From Betaproteobacteria bacterium (GTDB lineage Bacteria; Pseudomonadota; Gammaproteobacteria; Burkholderiales; Burkholderiaceae_C), in contig JABCYW010000019.1 in assembly GCA_013289985.1 (NCBI GenBank), positions 1 to 61,556 of the forward strand: 61,556 nt of DNA, given 5' to 3'. Numbering within the stretch: the stretch's first letter is position 1; every line of letters starts with the position of its first letter. The notes beneath the pieces were generated by a model. The model was not told the origin of the DNA. It did not search any database and saw only the letters and a list, made by a program, of their open reading frames with translations. The position numbers and the translations under genes were made by a program. Below are positions 49,858-58,617 of the stretch, piece by piece.

Positions 49858-50775
49858 ATGCACCAGATGAATCAGGCCACCCCTTTCGACCTCAACCTCC
49901 TGCGCGTGTTCCAGGCGGTCTACGTGGCCGGCAACGTGCGGCGCGCGGCGGAAAAGCTGGGCCTGTCGCAGCCGGCGGTCAGCCACGGCCTCACGCGCCT
50001 GCGGCTGCGGCTGAAGGATCCGCTGTTCATCCGCAGCCCCGGCGGCGTCACGCCCACGCCGCGGGCGCACCACTTCTCCGCCGCGGTGGACGCCGCGCTG
50101 GCGGCCGTCGACGCGTCGCTGGGCGAGACGCTGGCGTTCGATCCGGCGCGCTCCGACCGCCGCTTCACGCTGCACATGAGCGACCTCGGCCAGGGCGAGT
50201 TCATGCCGGTGCTGATGGCCCACCTGCGCGTGCACGCGCCGGGGGTGCGCATCGAGGCGCGGCAGCTGCCGCTGGACGACGTGCAGCCGGCGCTCGACCA
50301 GCGCCGCATCGACCTCGCGCTGGGCCACCTGCCCGACATCCAGGGCACCACGCACGAGCAGCTGATCGTCGATCGCTACGTGCTGCTGCTGCGCCGCGAC
50401 CACCCGTTCGCAGCCGCGCTGGGCTCCGCCGAGGCGAGCGAGGCGCTGCGCTACGTGGTGGCGCAAAGCCATCCCGAGCCAGAGAAGGCGCTGCGCCGCC
50501 TGGGCCTGGCCGACCACATCCGCCTGATGCTGCCGCACTACAGCGCCGTGCCCGAGGTGGTGGCCAACACCGACCTGGTGGCCATCATCCCGCGCCGGCC
50601 GGCGCTGCGCTACGCCGCGCACTTCCCGCTGGCGACGGCCGAGATCCAGGCCGACCTGCCGGCGCTGGGCATCTGGGCGCACTGGTCGTGGCGCGCGGAG
50701 TCCGATCCGGGCCACCGCTGGCTGCGGCAGACGCTGGCCGACCTCTACCGCGCGGGCGACGGCGCGGGCGGCTGA
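49858..50775 (+). CDS. LysR-family regulator, probable pobA regulator
   Basis: This 305-residue regulator has a helix-turn-helix near the N-terminus (about 8-68; GNVRRAAEKLGLSQPAVSHGLTRLR, DPLFIRSPGGVTPT), of the NodD/LinR-like branch, and an effector domain beginning near FTLHMSDLGQGEFMP. Position opposite pobA suggests it responds to 4-hydroxybenzoate. Start may be ATG 49858 or 49867. The 3' end overlaps the convergent truC gene by 31 bp. Confidence 0.88.
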   Translation: MHQMNQATPFDLNLLRVFQAVYVAGNVRRAAEKLGLSQPAVSHGLTRLRLRLKDPLFIRSPGGVTPTPRAHHFSAAVDAALAAVDASLGETLAFDPARSDRRFTLHMSDLGQGEFMPVLMAHLRVHAPGVRIEARQLPLDDVQPALDQRRIDLALGHLPDIQGTTHEQLIVDRYVLLLRRDHPFAAALGSAEASEALRYVVAQSHPEPEKALRRLGLADHIRLMLPHYSAVPEVVANTDLVAIIPRRPALRYAAHFPLATAEIQADLPALGIWAHWSWRAESDPGHRWLRQTLADLYRAGDGAGG

Positions 50776-51494
50776 CCGGCGCCGGCGCCAAGCAGCGCCG
50801 CCCACTCCGCGCCCGGCGGCGACTCGATCACCAGGCCCGGCGCGCCATCGCGCCCCGGCAGTTCCAGCCGCGTCGCATGCAGCCACAGCCGCGCCGTGCC
50901 CAGCCACGCGGCCACCGCGCGGTTGTGCGCGCTCTTGCCGTGCGTGGTGTCGCCCACCAGCGGATGCGCGATGTGCTTGAAGTGGCGCCGGATCTGGTGG
51001 TGGCGGCCCGACAGCGGGTCGACCTCGACGAGCGCGTACCGGCTCGTGGCATGGCGGCCGTCGGCGAACGGCCACTCGAAGCACGCGAGGCGGCGATGGC
51101 GCGTGACCGCGGGCAGGCGCGCCTGGCCCGCCGACGGCAGCTCGGGATCGCGCGCCAGCGGGTAGTCGATCTCGCCCGACTCCGGCGGCCAGCCGCGCAC
51201 CAGCGCCAGGTAGCGCTTGCGCACCAGGCCCGCCTCGAAGGCCTTGCCCAGCGCGCCGGCCACCTCGGCGTTGCGCGCGAACGCGAGCACGCCCGAGGTC
51301 GCCTTGTCGAGCCGGTGCAGCATCCACACCGGCGCGCCGAGCTGCGCGCGCAACAGATCGGCGGCGCTGCGCGTCTCGTGCGCGTCCAGCGACGAGCGAT
51401 GCACCAGCAGGCCGGCGGGCTTGTCGATCACCACCAGGGCGTCGTCGGCGTGCAGCACGCGCAGCGGGGGCGGATCGTCGGAAGGCAGGAACAT
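50745..51494 (-). CDS. truC: tRNA pseudouridine-65 synthase
   Basis: This 249-residue RluA-family enzyme isomerises uridine 65 in tRNAs. The catalytic motif is HRLDKATSGVLAFA (Asp about 63). The signature RHHQIRRHFKHIAHPLVGDTTHGKSAHNR is specific to the TruC branch. The C-terminus is an Ala/Pro-rich extension (GAGAGQPPAPSPAR) that lies over the convergent LysR gene end. The outer-membrane protein gene ends 13 bp upstream of its start region on the same strand. Confidence 0.92.
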   Translation of the reverse strand: MFLPSDDPPPLRVLHADDALVVIDKPAGLLVHRSSLDAHETRSAADLLRAQLGAPVWMLHRLDKATSGVLAFARNAEVAGALGKAFEAGLVRKRYLALVRGWPPESGEIDYPLARDPELPSAGQARLPAVTRHRRLACFEWPFADGRHATSRYALVEVDPLSGRHHQIRRHFKHIAHPLVGDTTHGKSAHNRAVAAWLGTARLWLHATRLELPGRDGAPGLVIESPPGAEWAALLGAGAGQPPAPSPAR

Positions 51495-51507
51495 CCGGCA
51501 GCGAGTC

Positions 51508-53016
51508 CTAGCCCGGCAACGAGAACCGGTACGTCAGGCCCAGGCCCACGTTGGTCGTGTTGAACCTGTGGCGCTCCGGGTAGAGGTGGGCCACGTTCAT
51601 CGAATAGGTCTTGCCTGCCTGCGCGTACAGCGCGAGACGATCGCTGAGCCCCCAGTTCACGCCGATCGCGGGCTTGACGATGACGCCGTGCACGTTGATG
51701 CCCGCCACCAGTTGAGCGAAGCCCTGGAACGGGCGATCGGCGGTGTGCGTCGTCTGCAGGCCCAGGCCCGTGAGCGCCTCGCCGTAGCCCGGGTAGCCGA
51801 GGAAGCGGCTGTAGGCGATGCTGGCCTGGATGGGCACGTAGACGTTCGCGTCGAGCACGTCGTCGATCTGCGTGGTGAGCAGCTTGATCACGCCCTGCGT
51901 GCGGTCGCCGATCTTCGGGTCGAGCTCGGACTGCTGGAACACGTCGATGCGATAGCCGTTGTGCCCGCCGTCGCCGCTGGCCGCCAGGTGGTAGTTCAGC
52001 GCCGCGCCCACCGTCAGGTTGCGCGACGTTCCGCGCGGCGCGAACAGGTAGCCGGCCGACAGGGCCAGGCCCACGTGGTCGCTCAGCCGGTATTCGCCGA
52101 ACACCTTGGGGTACACGATCAGGCCGGGGCCGGTGTCGAACTGCTGCGGGTCGTAGCCGCCGGAGCCCACGGCCACCTGCGTGTACAGGTTCAGCCGGGG
52201 CGCGACGGCGGCGCGCCAGCCGATGCCGCCCAGCAGCTGGTTGTAGATGGGCAGGCCGCGGTAGCCGACGCTGCCTTCGACCAGCGCGTAGGCGTTGGCG
52301 TCGAGGAAGTGGTTGAACTGCACGTCGGCCAGGTTGACGGCGCCCTTGAACGTGCCCTTGGGCTTGACCTGGATGAAGTTGTCGAGGCCGAGCATCAGCG
52401 TGCTGTCGTCGGCCTTCGCGCCGGCGTCCGTGTGCGCGCCGCCGAAGTGGCGGCCCGTGCTCGCGTAGCTGCCCACCGGATACGAGAACGGCAGCTCCAC
52501 CACGAAGTCGAGCTGCGTGCCGTGGATCACCGACTGCGTGAAGCGGATGTGCGACACGTCCAGGCCCGCGGAGAAGTCGTCGAAGCGCCAGCCCAGGCCC
52601 GCGTACTCCTTGATGAAGGCGCCCGAGCCGGAAATGATGCGCGACTGCGCGATGCTGTTGCCGCCGCCCCCGCCGCCGAACGACACGCCGCCGTCGGCGA
52701 ACAGCCGGCCCGCCACGGCGGCCTGCGCGTGCAGCGTGGCGTCGAAGGACATGAAGCCGCCGTACTCGCCCTTGAACAGCGGGGCGTGCGCGCCGACGCC
52801 GCCGTACAGCCAGTCGTTGAACTGGTTGAGGACGTGCACGCCGGCGAGGTCGATGGACGGGTAGCCGCGGATCGGGATGCGCTGGTAGTCCAGCACGACG
52901 AGGGCGTCGGCGCGGGTGGCGGCGGGGGCGGCGTCAACCGTCTCCGCGGCGAGCGCCGGCCGGGCCAGGCCCGTGAAGGCGATGAAAATCAGCGCGTGGG
53001 CCAGTCTCGTCTGCAT
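51508..53016 (-). CDS. predicted outer-membrane beta-barrel protein, unknown family
   Basis: This 502-residue protein has a Sec signal peptide (cleavage after PALA, about 23). The mature part is Gly- and aromatic-rich with alternating strands, for example FAQLVAGINVHGVIVKPAIGVNWGLSDRLALYAQAGKTYSM, and ends NVGLGLTYRFSLPG. A Gly run (SFGGGGGGNS) lies near 115. These features support an outer-membrane barrel. No enzyme or transport motif was recognised. It sits between truC and the divergent tesB gene. Confidence 0.8.
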   Translation of the reverse strand: MQTRLAHALIFIAFTGLARPALAAETVDAAPAATRADALVVLDYQRIPIRGYPSIDLAGVHVLNQFNDWLYGGVGAHAPLFKGEYGGFMSFDATLHAQAAVAGRLFADGGVSFGGGGGGNSIAQSRIISGSGAFIKEYAGLGWRFDDFSAGLDVSHIRFTQSVIHGTQLDFVVELPFSYPVGSYASTGRHFGGAHTDAGAKADDSTLMLGLDNFIQVKPKGTFKGAVNLADVQFNHFLDANAYALVEGSVGYRGLPIYNQLLGGIGWRAAVAPRLNLYTQVAVGSGGYDPQQFDTGPGLIVYPKVFGEYRLSDHVGLALSAGYLFAPRGTSRNLTVGAALNYHLAASGDGGHNGYRIDVFQQSELDPKIGDRTQGVIKLLTTQIDDVLDANVYVPIQASIAYSRFLGYPGYGEALTGLGLQTTHTADRPFQGFAQLVAGINVHGVIVKPAIGVNWGLSDRLALYAQAGKTYSMNVAHLYPERHRFNTTNVGLGLTYRFSLPG

Positions 53017-53073
53017 GGATTCTCCGTTCCTCCGCGCGCATGGTACCGCCCTCGTGAGCTAGAGTTCCGCGTC

Positions 53074-53970
53074 ATGCAACACGATCCCGACGCCCTGCCC
53101 CACCTGCTGACGCTGTTCGACCTCGAGCCCGTCGGCGCCGACCTGTTCATCGGCCAGAGCCTGGACCTCGGCTTCCGCAACCTGTTCGGCGGCCACATCC
53201 TGGGCCAGTCGCTGAAGGCCGCGGCGCTCACCTGCGGCGACCGGCGCGCGCATTCGCTGCACGCCTACTTCCTGCGCGGCGGCGACGCCCAGAGCCCGGT
53301 GCACTACCAGGTGGACCGCATCCGCGACGGCAACAGCTTCAGCGTGCGCCGCGTCACGGCCAGCCAGCACGGCAAGGCCATCCTCATCCTCTCGGCCTCG
53401 TTCCAGGTGGACGAGCCCGGCTTCGAGCACCAGGTGGCGATGCCCGAGGTGCCGGCGCCGGAGGGGCTCAAGACCTTCGTCGAGCTGACGCGCCCGCAGC
53501 CCGCCACGGGCGGCGATCGCAAGATCACCAGCGCGCGCGCCATCGAGATCCGGCCCGTGCCCGCGGACGCGCTGCGCCCCTGCGCGGGCGCGGGCGAGCC
53601 CGCGCAGGCCGTGTGGCTGCGCGCCCGCGGCGAGGTGGGCGACGACCAGTCGCTGCAGCGCAGCCTGCTCGCCTACGCATCCGACTTCGCGCTGCTGTCC
53701 ACCGCGATGCTGCCGCACGGCGTGGGCTACTACACGCCCGGCATGGTGATGGCCAGCCTCGACCACGCGATGTGGTTCTACCGCGACGTGCGCATCGACG
53801 ACTGGCTGCTGTACGTGATGGACAGCCCCGCGGCCGGCCACGCGCGCGGCCTGGCGCGCGGCAACATCTTCAGCCGCGACGGCACGCTGGTGGCCTGCGT
53901 GGCGCAGGAAGGCCTGATGCGGATAACCGGTCAGTCCAGCGGAACCGGCACGCCACAGGCCGCGAGGTAG
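53074..53970 (+). CDS. tesB: acyl-CoA thioesterase II
   Basis: This 298-residue double-hotdog thioesterase hydrolyses medium- and long-chain acyl-CoA. Typical segments are FRNLFGGHILGQSLKAA, HSLHAYFLRGGD, YASDFALLSTAMLPHG and MASLDHAMWFYRDVRIDDWLLYVMDSP, covering the Asp/Thr/Gln active-site regions. ATG 53074 follows a short gap after the divergent barrel gene. The last 40 bp overlap the convergent GIY-YIG gene. Confidence 0.94.
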   Translation: MQHDPDALPHLLTLFDLEPVGADLFIGQSLDLGFRNLFGGHILGQSLKAAALTCGDRRAHSLHAYFLRGGDAQSPVHYQVDRIRDGNSFSVRRVTASQHGKAILILSASFQVDEPGFEHQVAMPEVPAPEGLKTFVELTRPQPATGGDRKITSARAIEIRPVPADALRPCAGAGEPAQAVWLRARGEVGDDQSLQRSLLAYASDFALLSTAMLPHGVGYYTPGMVMASLDHAMWFYRDVRIDDWLLYVMDSPAAGHARGLARGNIFSRDGTLVACVAQEGLMRITGQSSGTGTPQAAR

Positions 53971-54215
53971 GCCAGCTTGGCCGCGCGCGGCTGCTTCTTG
54001 ATCGCGTGCTCGGCCTTCAACGCCAGCGAGCGCGACGCCAGCCGCGACGCGGCCACGATGCGCAGCGGCGGGAACGCCCGCGTGAAGCGCGCGCCCCTGC
54101 CGGCGCAATGCGCGGCGAAGCGGGCCGCCAGGTCGTTGGTGATGCCCGCGTAGAGGCGTTCGCCGCGGCACTCCAGCAGGTAGAGCACCCAGGACTCGTC
54201 GACGGCGTCGTCCAT
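53931..54215 (-). CDS. GIY-YIG nuclease-fold small protein
   Basis: This 94-residue single-domain protein has the motifs WVLYLLECRGERLYAGITNDLAARFAAH and the helix KAEHAIKKQPRAAKLA, typical of the YhbQ/UPF0213 family of GIY-YIG proteins. In these the G-I-Y triad reads LYLLE...LYAGIT. It may act on DNA or RNA, but the physiological role of the family is poorly defined. ATG 54215 lies 2 bp after the stop of the GFA-like gene. Confidence 0.88.
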   Translation of the reverse strand: MDDAVDESWVLYLLECRGERLYAGITNDLAARFAAHCAGRGARFTRAFPPLRIVAASRLASRSLALKAEHAIKKQPRAAKLAYLAACGVPVPLD

Positions 54216-54217
54216 CG

Positions 54218-54607
54218 TCAGAAGATGTGCTTCGCGCCCTCGGGCACGCCCACCCACGGGTGCATGCGTTCCTCGTAGACGGAGACGCGCGGCGGCTCGA
54301 ACGTCGGATCCGCGAAGGCGCCCACCGGCACCGAGCGGAACTCGGCGTCGAACCAGCAGTACACCGTCGCGCCGCAGCGCGGGCAGAAGTGGAAGTGGCA
54401 GGCGTTGCCCTCGTCGCCGATCCGCACGAACTCGGTCGACTCGCCGGCGATCTCCACCTGGTCGGTGCGGAACCGCGCCTGCGCGCCGTAGGTGCTGCCG
54501 GTGCGGCGCTGGCAGGCGAGGCAGTGGCACATCCCCACGTTGACCGGGTCGCCGTGGGCCACCAGGGACAGCTGGCCGCAGGAGCACTCGGCGCGGTGAT
54601 CGGGCAT
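54218..54607 (-). CDS. GFA/Mss4-like zinc-binding protein
   Basis: This 129-residue protein of the glutathione-dependent formaldehyde-activating (GFA) family has zinc ligand pairs CSCGQL, CHCLACQ and CPRCGATVY. Family members are usually of unknown function despite the name; S-hydroxymethylglutathione synthesis is not well supported generally. ATG 54607 (MPDHRAECSCGQ) lies 23 bp downstream of the TetR stop on the same strand, so the TetR, GFA and GIY-YIG genes may form one transcript. Confidence 0.88.
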   Translation of the reverse strand: MPDHRAECSCGQLSLVAHGDPVNVGMCHCLACQRRTGSTYGAQARFRTDQVEIAGESTEFVRIGDEGNACHFHFCPRCGATVYCWFDAEFRSVPVGAFADPTFEPPRVSVYEERMHPWVGVPEGAKHIF

Positions 54608-54630
54608 GGCGATTCCTTCGATGACTTCGA

Positions 54631-55233
54631 TTACTTCGCGGCCGCCAGCAGCGCGCGGCCCGATGCCAGCAGCACGCGCGTGGCCTCGTCGGGCGCGATC
54701 ATCGACGAACTCACGAACGCGCCGTTGATGAGCAGCCCCAGTTGCGCGCCCAGCTCCGCGGGCCGCGCCGCGCCGAGCGCGCGCGCCAGCTCGGTGAGCC
54801 GCTTGCGCAGCGCCTGCATGTGCTGGCGCGAGACGCCGCGCGCCGGATGCTCGGCCTCGGCGAACTCGGCCGCCACGTTGATCTGCGGGCAGCCACGGTA
54901 GTTGGCCCGCGCCAGGCGCTTGGCGACCCAGCGCAGGTGCGCCTCGAGCTCGGCCACGGGGTCGCCCGCGTGCCTGGCGGAGACCTCGTCCCACTGGCTC
55001 CAGAACGAGACGTCCTCGCGCTCCAGGAACGCCGCCACCAGGTCGTCCTTGGTGCGGAAGTGGCGGTACAGGCTGGTCTTGGCCACGCCGGACTGCTCCA
55101 CCACCAGGTCGACGCCCACGGCGCGCACGCCGCGCTCGTAGAACAGCGTGGAGGCGGTGTCGAGGATGCGCTGGCGGACGTCTGGCGCCTCCGCGACGGA
55201 TTCCCGTGCGGCGGCGAGGGTGGTGCGGGACAT
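54631..55233 (-). CDS. TetR-family repressor
   Basis: This 200-residue regulator has the N-terminal helix-turn-helix (about 17-64; RQRILDTASTLFYERGVRAVGVDLVVEQSGVAKTSLYRHFRTKDDL) and a helical ligand domain with the TetR_C segment YRGCPQINVAAEFAEAEHPAR. It diverges from the saccharopine-dehydrogenase-like gene. Two palindromic sites in the 67-bp gap are its likely operators, one inside its own promoter. Ligand unknown. Confidence 0.92.
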   Translation of the reverse strand: MSRTTLAAARESVAEAPDVRQRILDTASTLFYERGVRAVGVDLVVEQSGVAKTSLYRHFRTKDDLVAAFLEREDVSFWSQWDEVSARHAGDPVAELEAHLRWVAKRLARANYRGCPQINVAAEFAEAEHPARGVSRQHMQALRKRLTELARALGAARPAELGAQLGLLINGAFVSSSMIAPDEATRVLLASGRALLAAAK

Positions 55234-55234
55234 G

Positions 55235-55285
55235 TTGACACGATACAGACCAGTCTTTATTCTCGCAAGCTACAGACCTGTCTGT
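55235..55285. promoter_or_regulatory. overlapping divergent promoters with two TetR-type operators
   Basis: Plus-strand promoter: TTGACA (55235-55240), 17-bp spacer, TATTCT (55258-55263). Minus-strand promoter: TTGCGA (55268-55263), 17-bp spacer, TATCGT (55245-55240). Two related palindromes, ACAGACCAGTCTTT (55245-55258) and the perfect-armed ACAGACCTGTCTGT (55272-55285), lie 27 bp apart. The first covers the spacers of both promoters, so one repressor would shut both genes. Confidence 0.75.
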
Positions 55286-55300
55286 TTCATGGAGATCACG

Positions 55301-56314
55301 ATGCCTCGCGCCAGCACCCGCTCGTCCGCCCGCCCCGTCGCCGTCTATGGCGCGGGCGGCCACACCGGCCGCTTCGTGGTCGACGAACTCCGGCGCCGCG
55401 GCCTGGCCGCGGTGGCCGTCGGCCGCGACGCCCGCACCCTGCCCCCCGGCGTGCCGGGACGCGCCGCCGCCGTCGACGACGCGTGGGCGCTGCGCGAGGC
55501 CTTCGCCGGCTGCGGCGCGGTGATCAACTGCGCGGGCCCGTTCCTCGACACGGCCGGCCCGGTGGTGCAGGCCGCCATCGACGTGGGCGCCGGCTACCTC
55601 GACGTCACCGCGGAGCAGGCCAGCGCGATGGCGGTGTTCGAGCGCTTCGACGCGCCGGCGCGCGAGGCGGGCGTGGCGGTGATTCCCGCGGCGGGCTTCT
55701 ACGGCGGGCTTGCCGACGTGCTGGCCACCGCGCTCGTCGGGCCGGACGGCGAAGGCGACGACCTCACGGTGGCCGTGGCCCTCGATCGCTGGTGGCCCAC
55801 CGAGGGCACGCGCAAGACCGGCGCGCGCAACACCGCGGCGCGCCTGGTCATGGCCGATCACCGGCTCGTCCCGATGCCGCTGCCGGCCGCGACGTCCGCC
55901 TGGACCTTCGGCGCGCCGCACGGCGAGCAGGCGATGGTGGAGCTGCCGTTCAGCGAGGTGATCACGATCGCGCGCCACCTGCGCCCGCGCAGCGTGCGCG
56001 CGCACCTCACGCAGTCGTCGCTGGACGAGATCCGCGACGGCGGCACGCCGCCGCCCACGGCCACCGATGCCAGCGGCCGCTCGGCGCAGCGCTTCGAGAT
56101 GGTGGTGCAGGCCCGCCGCGGCGACGCGCTGCGCACGGCCGTGGCGCGCGGGCAGGACATCTACGCCGTCTCGGCCCCGCTGGTGGTGGAGGCCGCCGCG
56201 CGCCTGATGCGGCCGGGCTTCGCGCGCGCCGGAGCGCTCGCGCTGGGCCAGGCCGTCGATGCCCGCGACTTCCTGGCGGCCTTGTCGCCGCGGCCGCTGG
56301 ACGTCGTGTTCTGA
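55301..56314 (+). CDS. saccharopine-dehydrogenase-like NAD(P)-binding protein
   Basis: This 337-residue protein has an N-terminal Rossmann fold (VAVYGAGGHTGRFVVDELRRRG; then ALREAFAGCGAVINCAGPFLDTA and YLDVTAEQA), which is the saccharopine-dehydrogenase/trans-acting enoyl-reductase-like family. The C-terminal half (VALDRWWPTEGTRKTGARNTA) has no clear catalytic motif. ATG 55301 has GGAG 6 bp upstream; an earlier in-frame ATG (55289) overlaps that site. The divergent TetR gene and shared operators suggest induction by a small molecule. The substrate is unknown. Confidence 0.85.
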   Translation: MPRASTRSSARPVAVYGAGGHTGRFVVDELRRRGLAAVAVGRDARTLPPGVPGRAAAVDDAWALREAFAGCGAVINCAGPFLDTAGPVVQAAIDVGAGYLDVTAEQASAMAVFERFDAPAREAGVAVIPAAGFYGGLADVLATALVGPDGEGDDLTVAVALDRWWPTEGTRKTGARNTAARLVMADHRLVPMPLPAATSAWTFGAPHGEQAMVELPFSEVITIARHLRPRSVRAHLTQSSLDEIRDGGTPPPTATDASGRSAQRFEMVVQARRGDALRTAVARGQDIYAVSAPLVVEAAARLMRPGFARAGALALGQAVDARDFLAALSPRPLDVVF

Positions 56315-56407
56315 AGTTGCCACTCGCGAACGCCTGGCGACAGCAAGCATCGATATCATCTGCTGCTCGCCGCGTCGGTGTCGGCGCGCAAAGGGGGAAA
56401 CGCACTC

Positions 56408-58546
56408 ATGGGAGCCTGGAACACCCGTGCCTTCGGCAACGACGCCGCCCGCGACTGGGCGGGCGGACTCTCGAAAACCGGCGACCTCTCGCTCGTGGAG
56501 GCGGCGATCGCCGCGGTCGTCGACTCGACCGAAGGCGAGCTGGACGCGTCGCTCGCCCAAGAGGCGCTGGCGGCGACGGAGGTCCTCGCGCGGCTGCGGG
56601 GCCACGCCGACGACCGCGATATCGACGTCAAGGCGGTAGCCGACTGGGTGCAGGCGAAGCGGTTCGTGCCGCCGCAAGCGCTCGTGCGCCGCGCGCTGCA
56701 GGCCATCGACCGCTGCCTCGGCCAGGACTCGGAACTGCGCGAACTGTGGGATGAGTCGGACTCCGCCGGCCAATGGCAGGCCGACATGCAGTCCCTGAAG
56801 GAGCGCCTCCTGGCCGAGCCCCGCCCGCTGGCGCCACCAGTCGACCCGGTCCACCGCGCCATGTTCGACATGGTCATCGTCGGCCACCTGGTGCGCGGGT
56901 TCCTGCTGCAATGGGATGAAGCGGGAGGGCCGCCTGCCGGAGCCTCGCTCGCCGAGGCCTACAAGTGCGTGCTGGCCGGCGATGCGACCGGGCGACCGGA
57001 CATCGTGCTGGAGGCGACCTCCAGGATGGCGAGGGCCGCCAGCGCGCTCGGCAAGACCTCCACGCTGCAGGACCTGGCCGTGCGCGACGCGCGCATCCTG
57101 TTCCGCGAGGGCAGGCCGGCCGACGCGCTCGCCGGGCTCGCGCCATGGCGCCGCGTGACCTCGCCGGAGAAGGTCGCTGCGCGCCTGCCGGGCCTGTACA
57201 TGGCCGCCGGTGACCTGGACACCACGCGCCGCCTGTACGACGAGGCCATCGCGTCCGCGCAGGACAAGCTCGGGCCGCGCATCGACCGCGCGCTGCTGGA
57301 GGCGCGGCTGGGCCCCGTGGCGCGTGCGCGCTCGCTCATCGACGAAGTGGGCGACACGGCCAACACCGACGCGCAGCGAAGCTTTGTGGCGCTCGTCCGC
57401 GGCATCGTGGCCCACAGGGAAGGATCGGCGGACGCCATCGCCTACCTGCTGCCCGTCCTGCAGGAATATGTCGGCAAGTCCATGACAGGCGCCGCCGCGG
57501 GCTGGCCGGTGCTGGCCTACTGCGCCGGATGGAGCGCGCTGGCGCTCGAACGGACGGGCCGCGGGAAGGAGGCTCGCGCGCTGGCCGCCGTGGCCGAGCC
57601 GCTGCTGGTGACGCCGGGCAACCGCGAACTCGTCGCGGACCTGGTGCGCGCGAGGTTGCTGCCCGCCGATGCCGAAGCGCGCTCGGCAGGCCATCGCACG
57701 ACCCGCGAGGACATGCCGTCCCGCCACCCCTCCGACGCCCCTGTCGACCACGGTGCCTTCCGGACCGTGCCCGTGCGTGGCATCAATGCGATGGCGCTGC
57801 TGCACTCGTTGCGCCAGGACTTCGCCGAGGGCAGCGGCGTCTACCCGTTCCTGGTCGGCGACGCGGACGACCTCGATCGCCTGCTGGACATGATCGAACC
57901 GCCCGTGGACGGTGGCCAGGCCATCCTGGCGCGGGCTGCCGGACTGGATGTCCCCTCCTGGGTTGGCGCCGCGTGGAAGGCCGGCCGGCAGCCCGGATCC
58001 GAGCCGTCGGATCAGGACGAGCCGGAAGATGCGCTACAGCCGCCCGCGGCCTGCAAAGTCCTCCAGACGCCCTACGACATGCCTTCGGAACGCCTGAAGC
58101 CGCTGCAGTTCATCGGGCTGTGCGAGGTGTCGGATCCCGCCGAAGTGTTCGCGCGCCTGGGCTATGGAGGCTGGAACGAATGCCCCGAGCCGCACGTGCA
58201 TGTCGCGCTGCACCGGTACTGGCGGGAGCGCGTGGGCACGGAACTCGCGGCGCTGCAGGCCGACGTCGTCGAATGCACCGTACCGCGCACGCCGCTGTCC
58301 GCGGCCCGGGAAGCCGGGCCGGCGGTCTTGCCGCTGGCTCCCGGCGAACGGATCGCCCCCGGCGCGAGCGCCGATGCGTTGCAGGACGCGCTCGGAACCA
58401 TGAGCGCGATCACCGCGGCAATGGCTCTGGCGCGGATGCACGCCGCCTATTGCCCGGACACGATCGCCCAGGGCCCGAACGGCACGCTGGGCAAGCTCGG
58501 CGCGGCACTCCTGGAATCGAACTGCTGGACGTTCTGGTGGGACTGA
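56408..58546 (+). CDS. DUF4259 - helical-repeat - DUF4253 fusion protein
   Basis: This 712-residue soluble protein has three parts. The N-terminal 130 residues (MGAWNTRAFGNDAARDWAGGL) match DUF4259. The middle (about 170-440) is alpha-helical with TPR-like segments (YMAAGDLDTTRRLYDEAI; GWSALALERTGRGKEARALAAVA). The C-terminus is DUF4253-like (LQFIGLCEVSDPAEVFARLGYGGWNECP, VHVALHRYWRERVGTELAAL, YCPDTIAQG, ending WTFWWD). From memory, both domains occur alone in small proteins near polymorphic toxins, so an immunity-like role is possible. No toxin or signal peptide is seen. A 162-residue gene follows 71 bp later. Confidence 0.8.
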   Translation: MGAWNTRAFGNDAARDWAGGLSKTGDLSLVEAAIAAVVDSTEGELDASLAQEALAATEVLARLRGHADDRDIDVKAVADWVQAKRFVPPQALVRRALQAIDRCLGQDSELRELWDESDSAGQWQADMQSLKERLLAEPRPLAPPVDPVHRAMFDMVIVGHLVRGFLLQWDEAGGPPAGASLAEAYKCVLAGDATGRPDIVLEATSRMARAASALGKTSTLQDLAVRDARILFREGRPADALAGLAPWRRVTSPEKVAARLPGLYMAAGDLDTTRRLYDEAIASAQDKLGPRIDRALLEARLGPVARARSLIDEVGDTANTDAQRSFVALVRGIVAHREGSADAIAYLLPVLQEYVGKSMTGAAAGWPVLAYCAGWSALALERTGRGKEARALAAVAEPLLVTPGNRELVADLVRARLLPADAEARSAGHRTTREDMPSRHPSDAPVDHGAFRTVPVRGINAMALLHSLRQDFAEGSGVYPFLVGDADDLDRLLDMIEPPVDGGQAILARAAGLDVPSWVGAAWKAGRQPGSEPSDQDEPEDALQPPAACKVLQTPYDMPSERLKPLQFIGLCEVSDPAEVFARLGYGGWNECPEPHVHVALHRYWRERVGTELAALQADVVECTVPRTPLSAAREAGPAVLPLAPGERIAPGASADALQDALGTMSAITAAMALARMHAAYCPDTIAQGPNGTLGKLGAALLESNCWTFWWD

Positions 58547-58617
58547 GCGCCCCCAGGGCCAGGCCGCACCCGGCCCGGCGCTTCCTTGAGAACATCGCAT
58601 CTTCCTCCGCCAAGACC

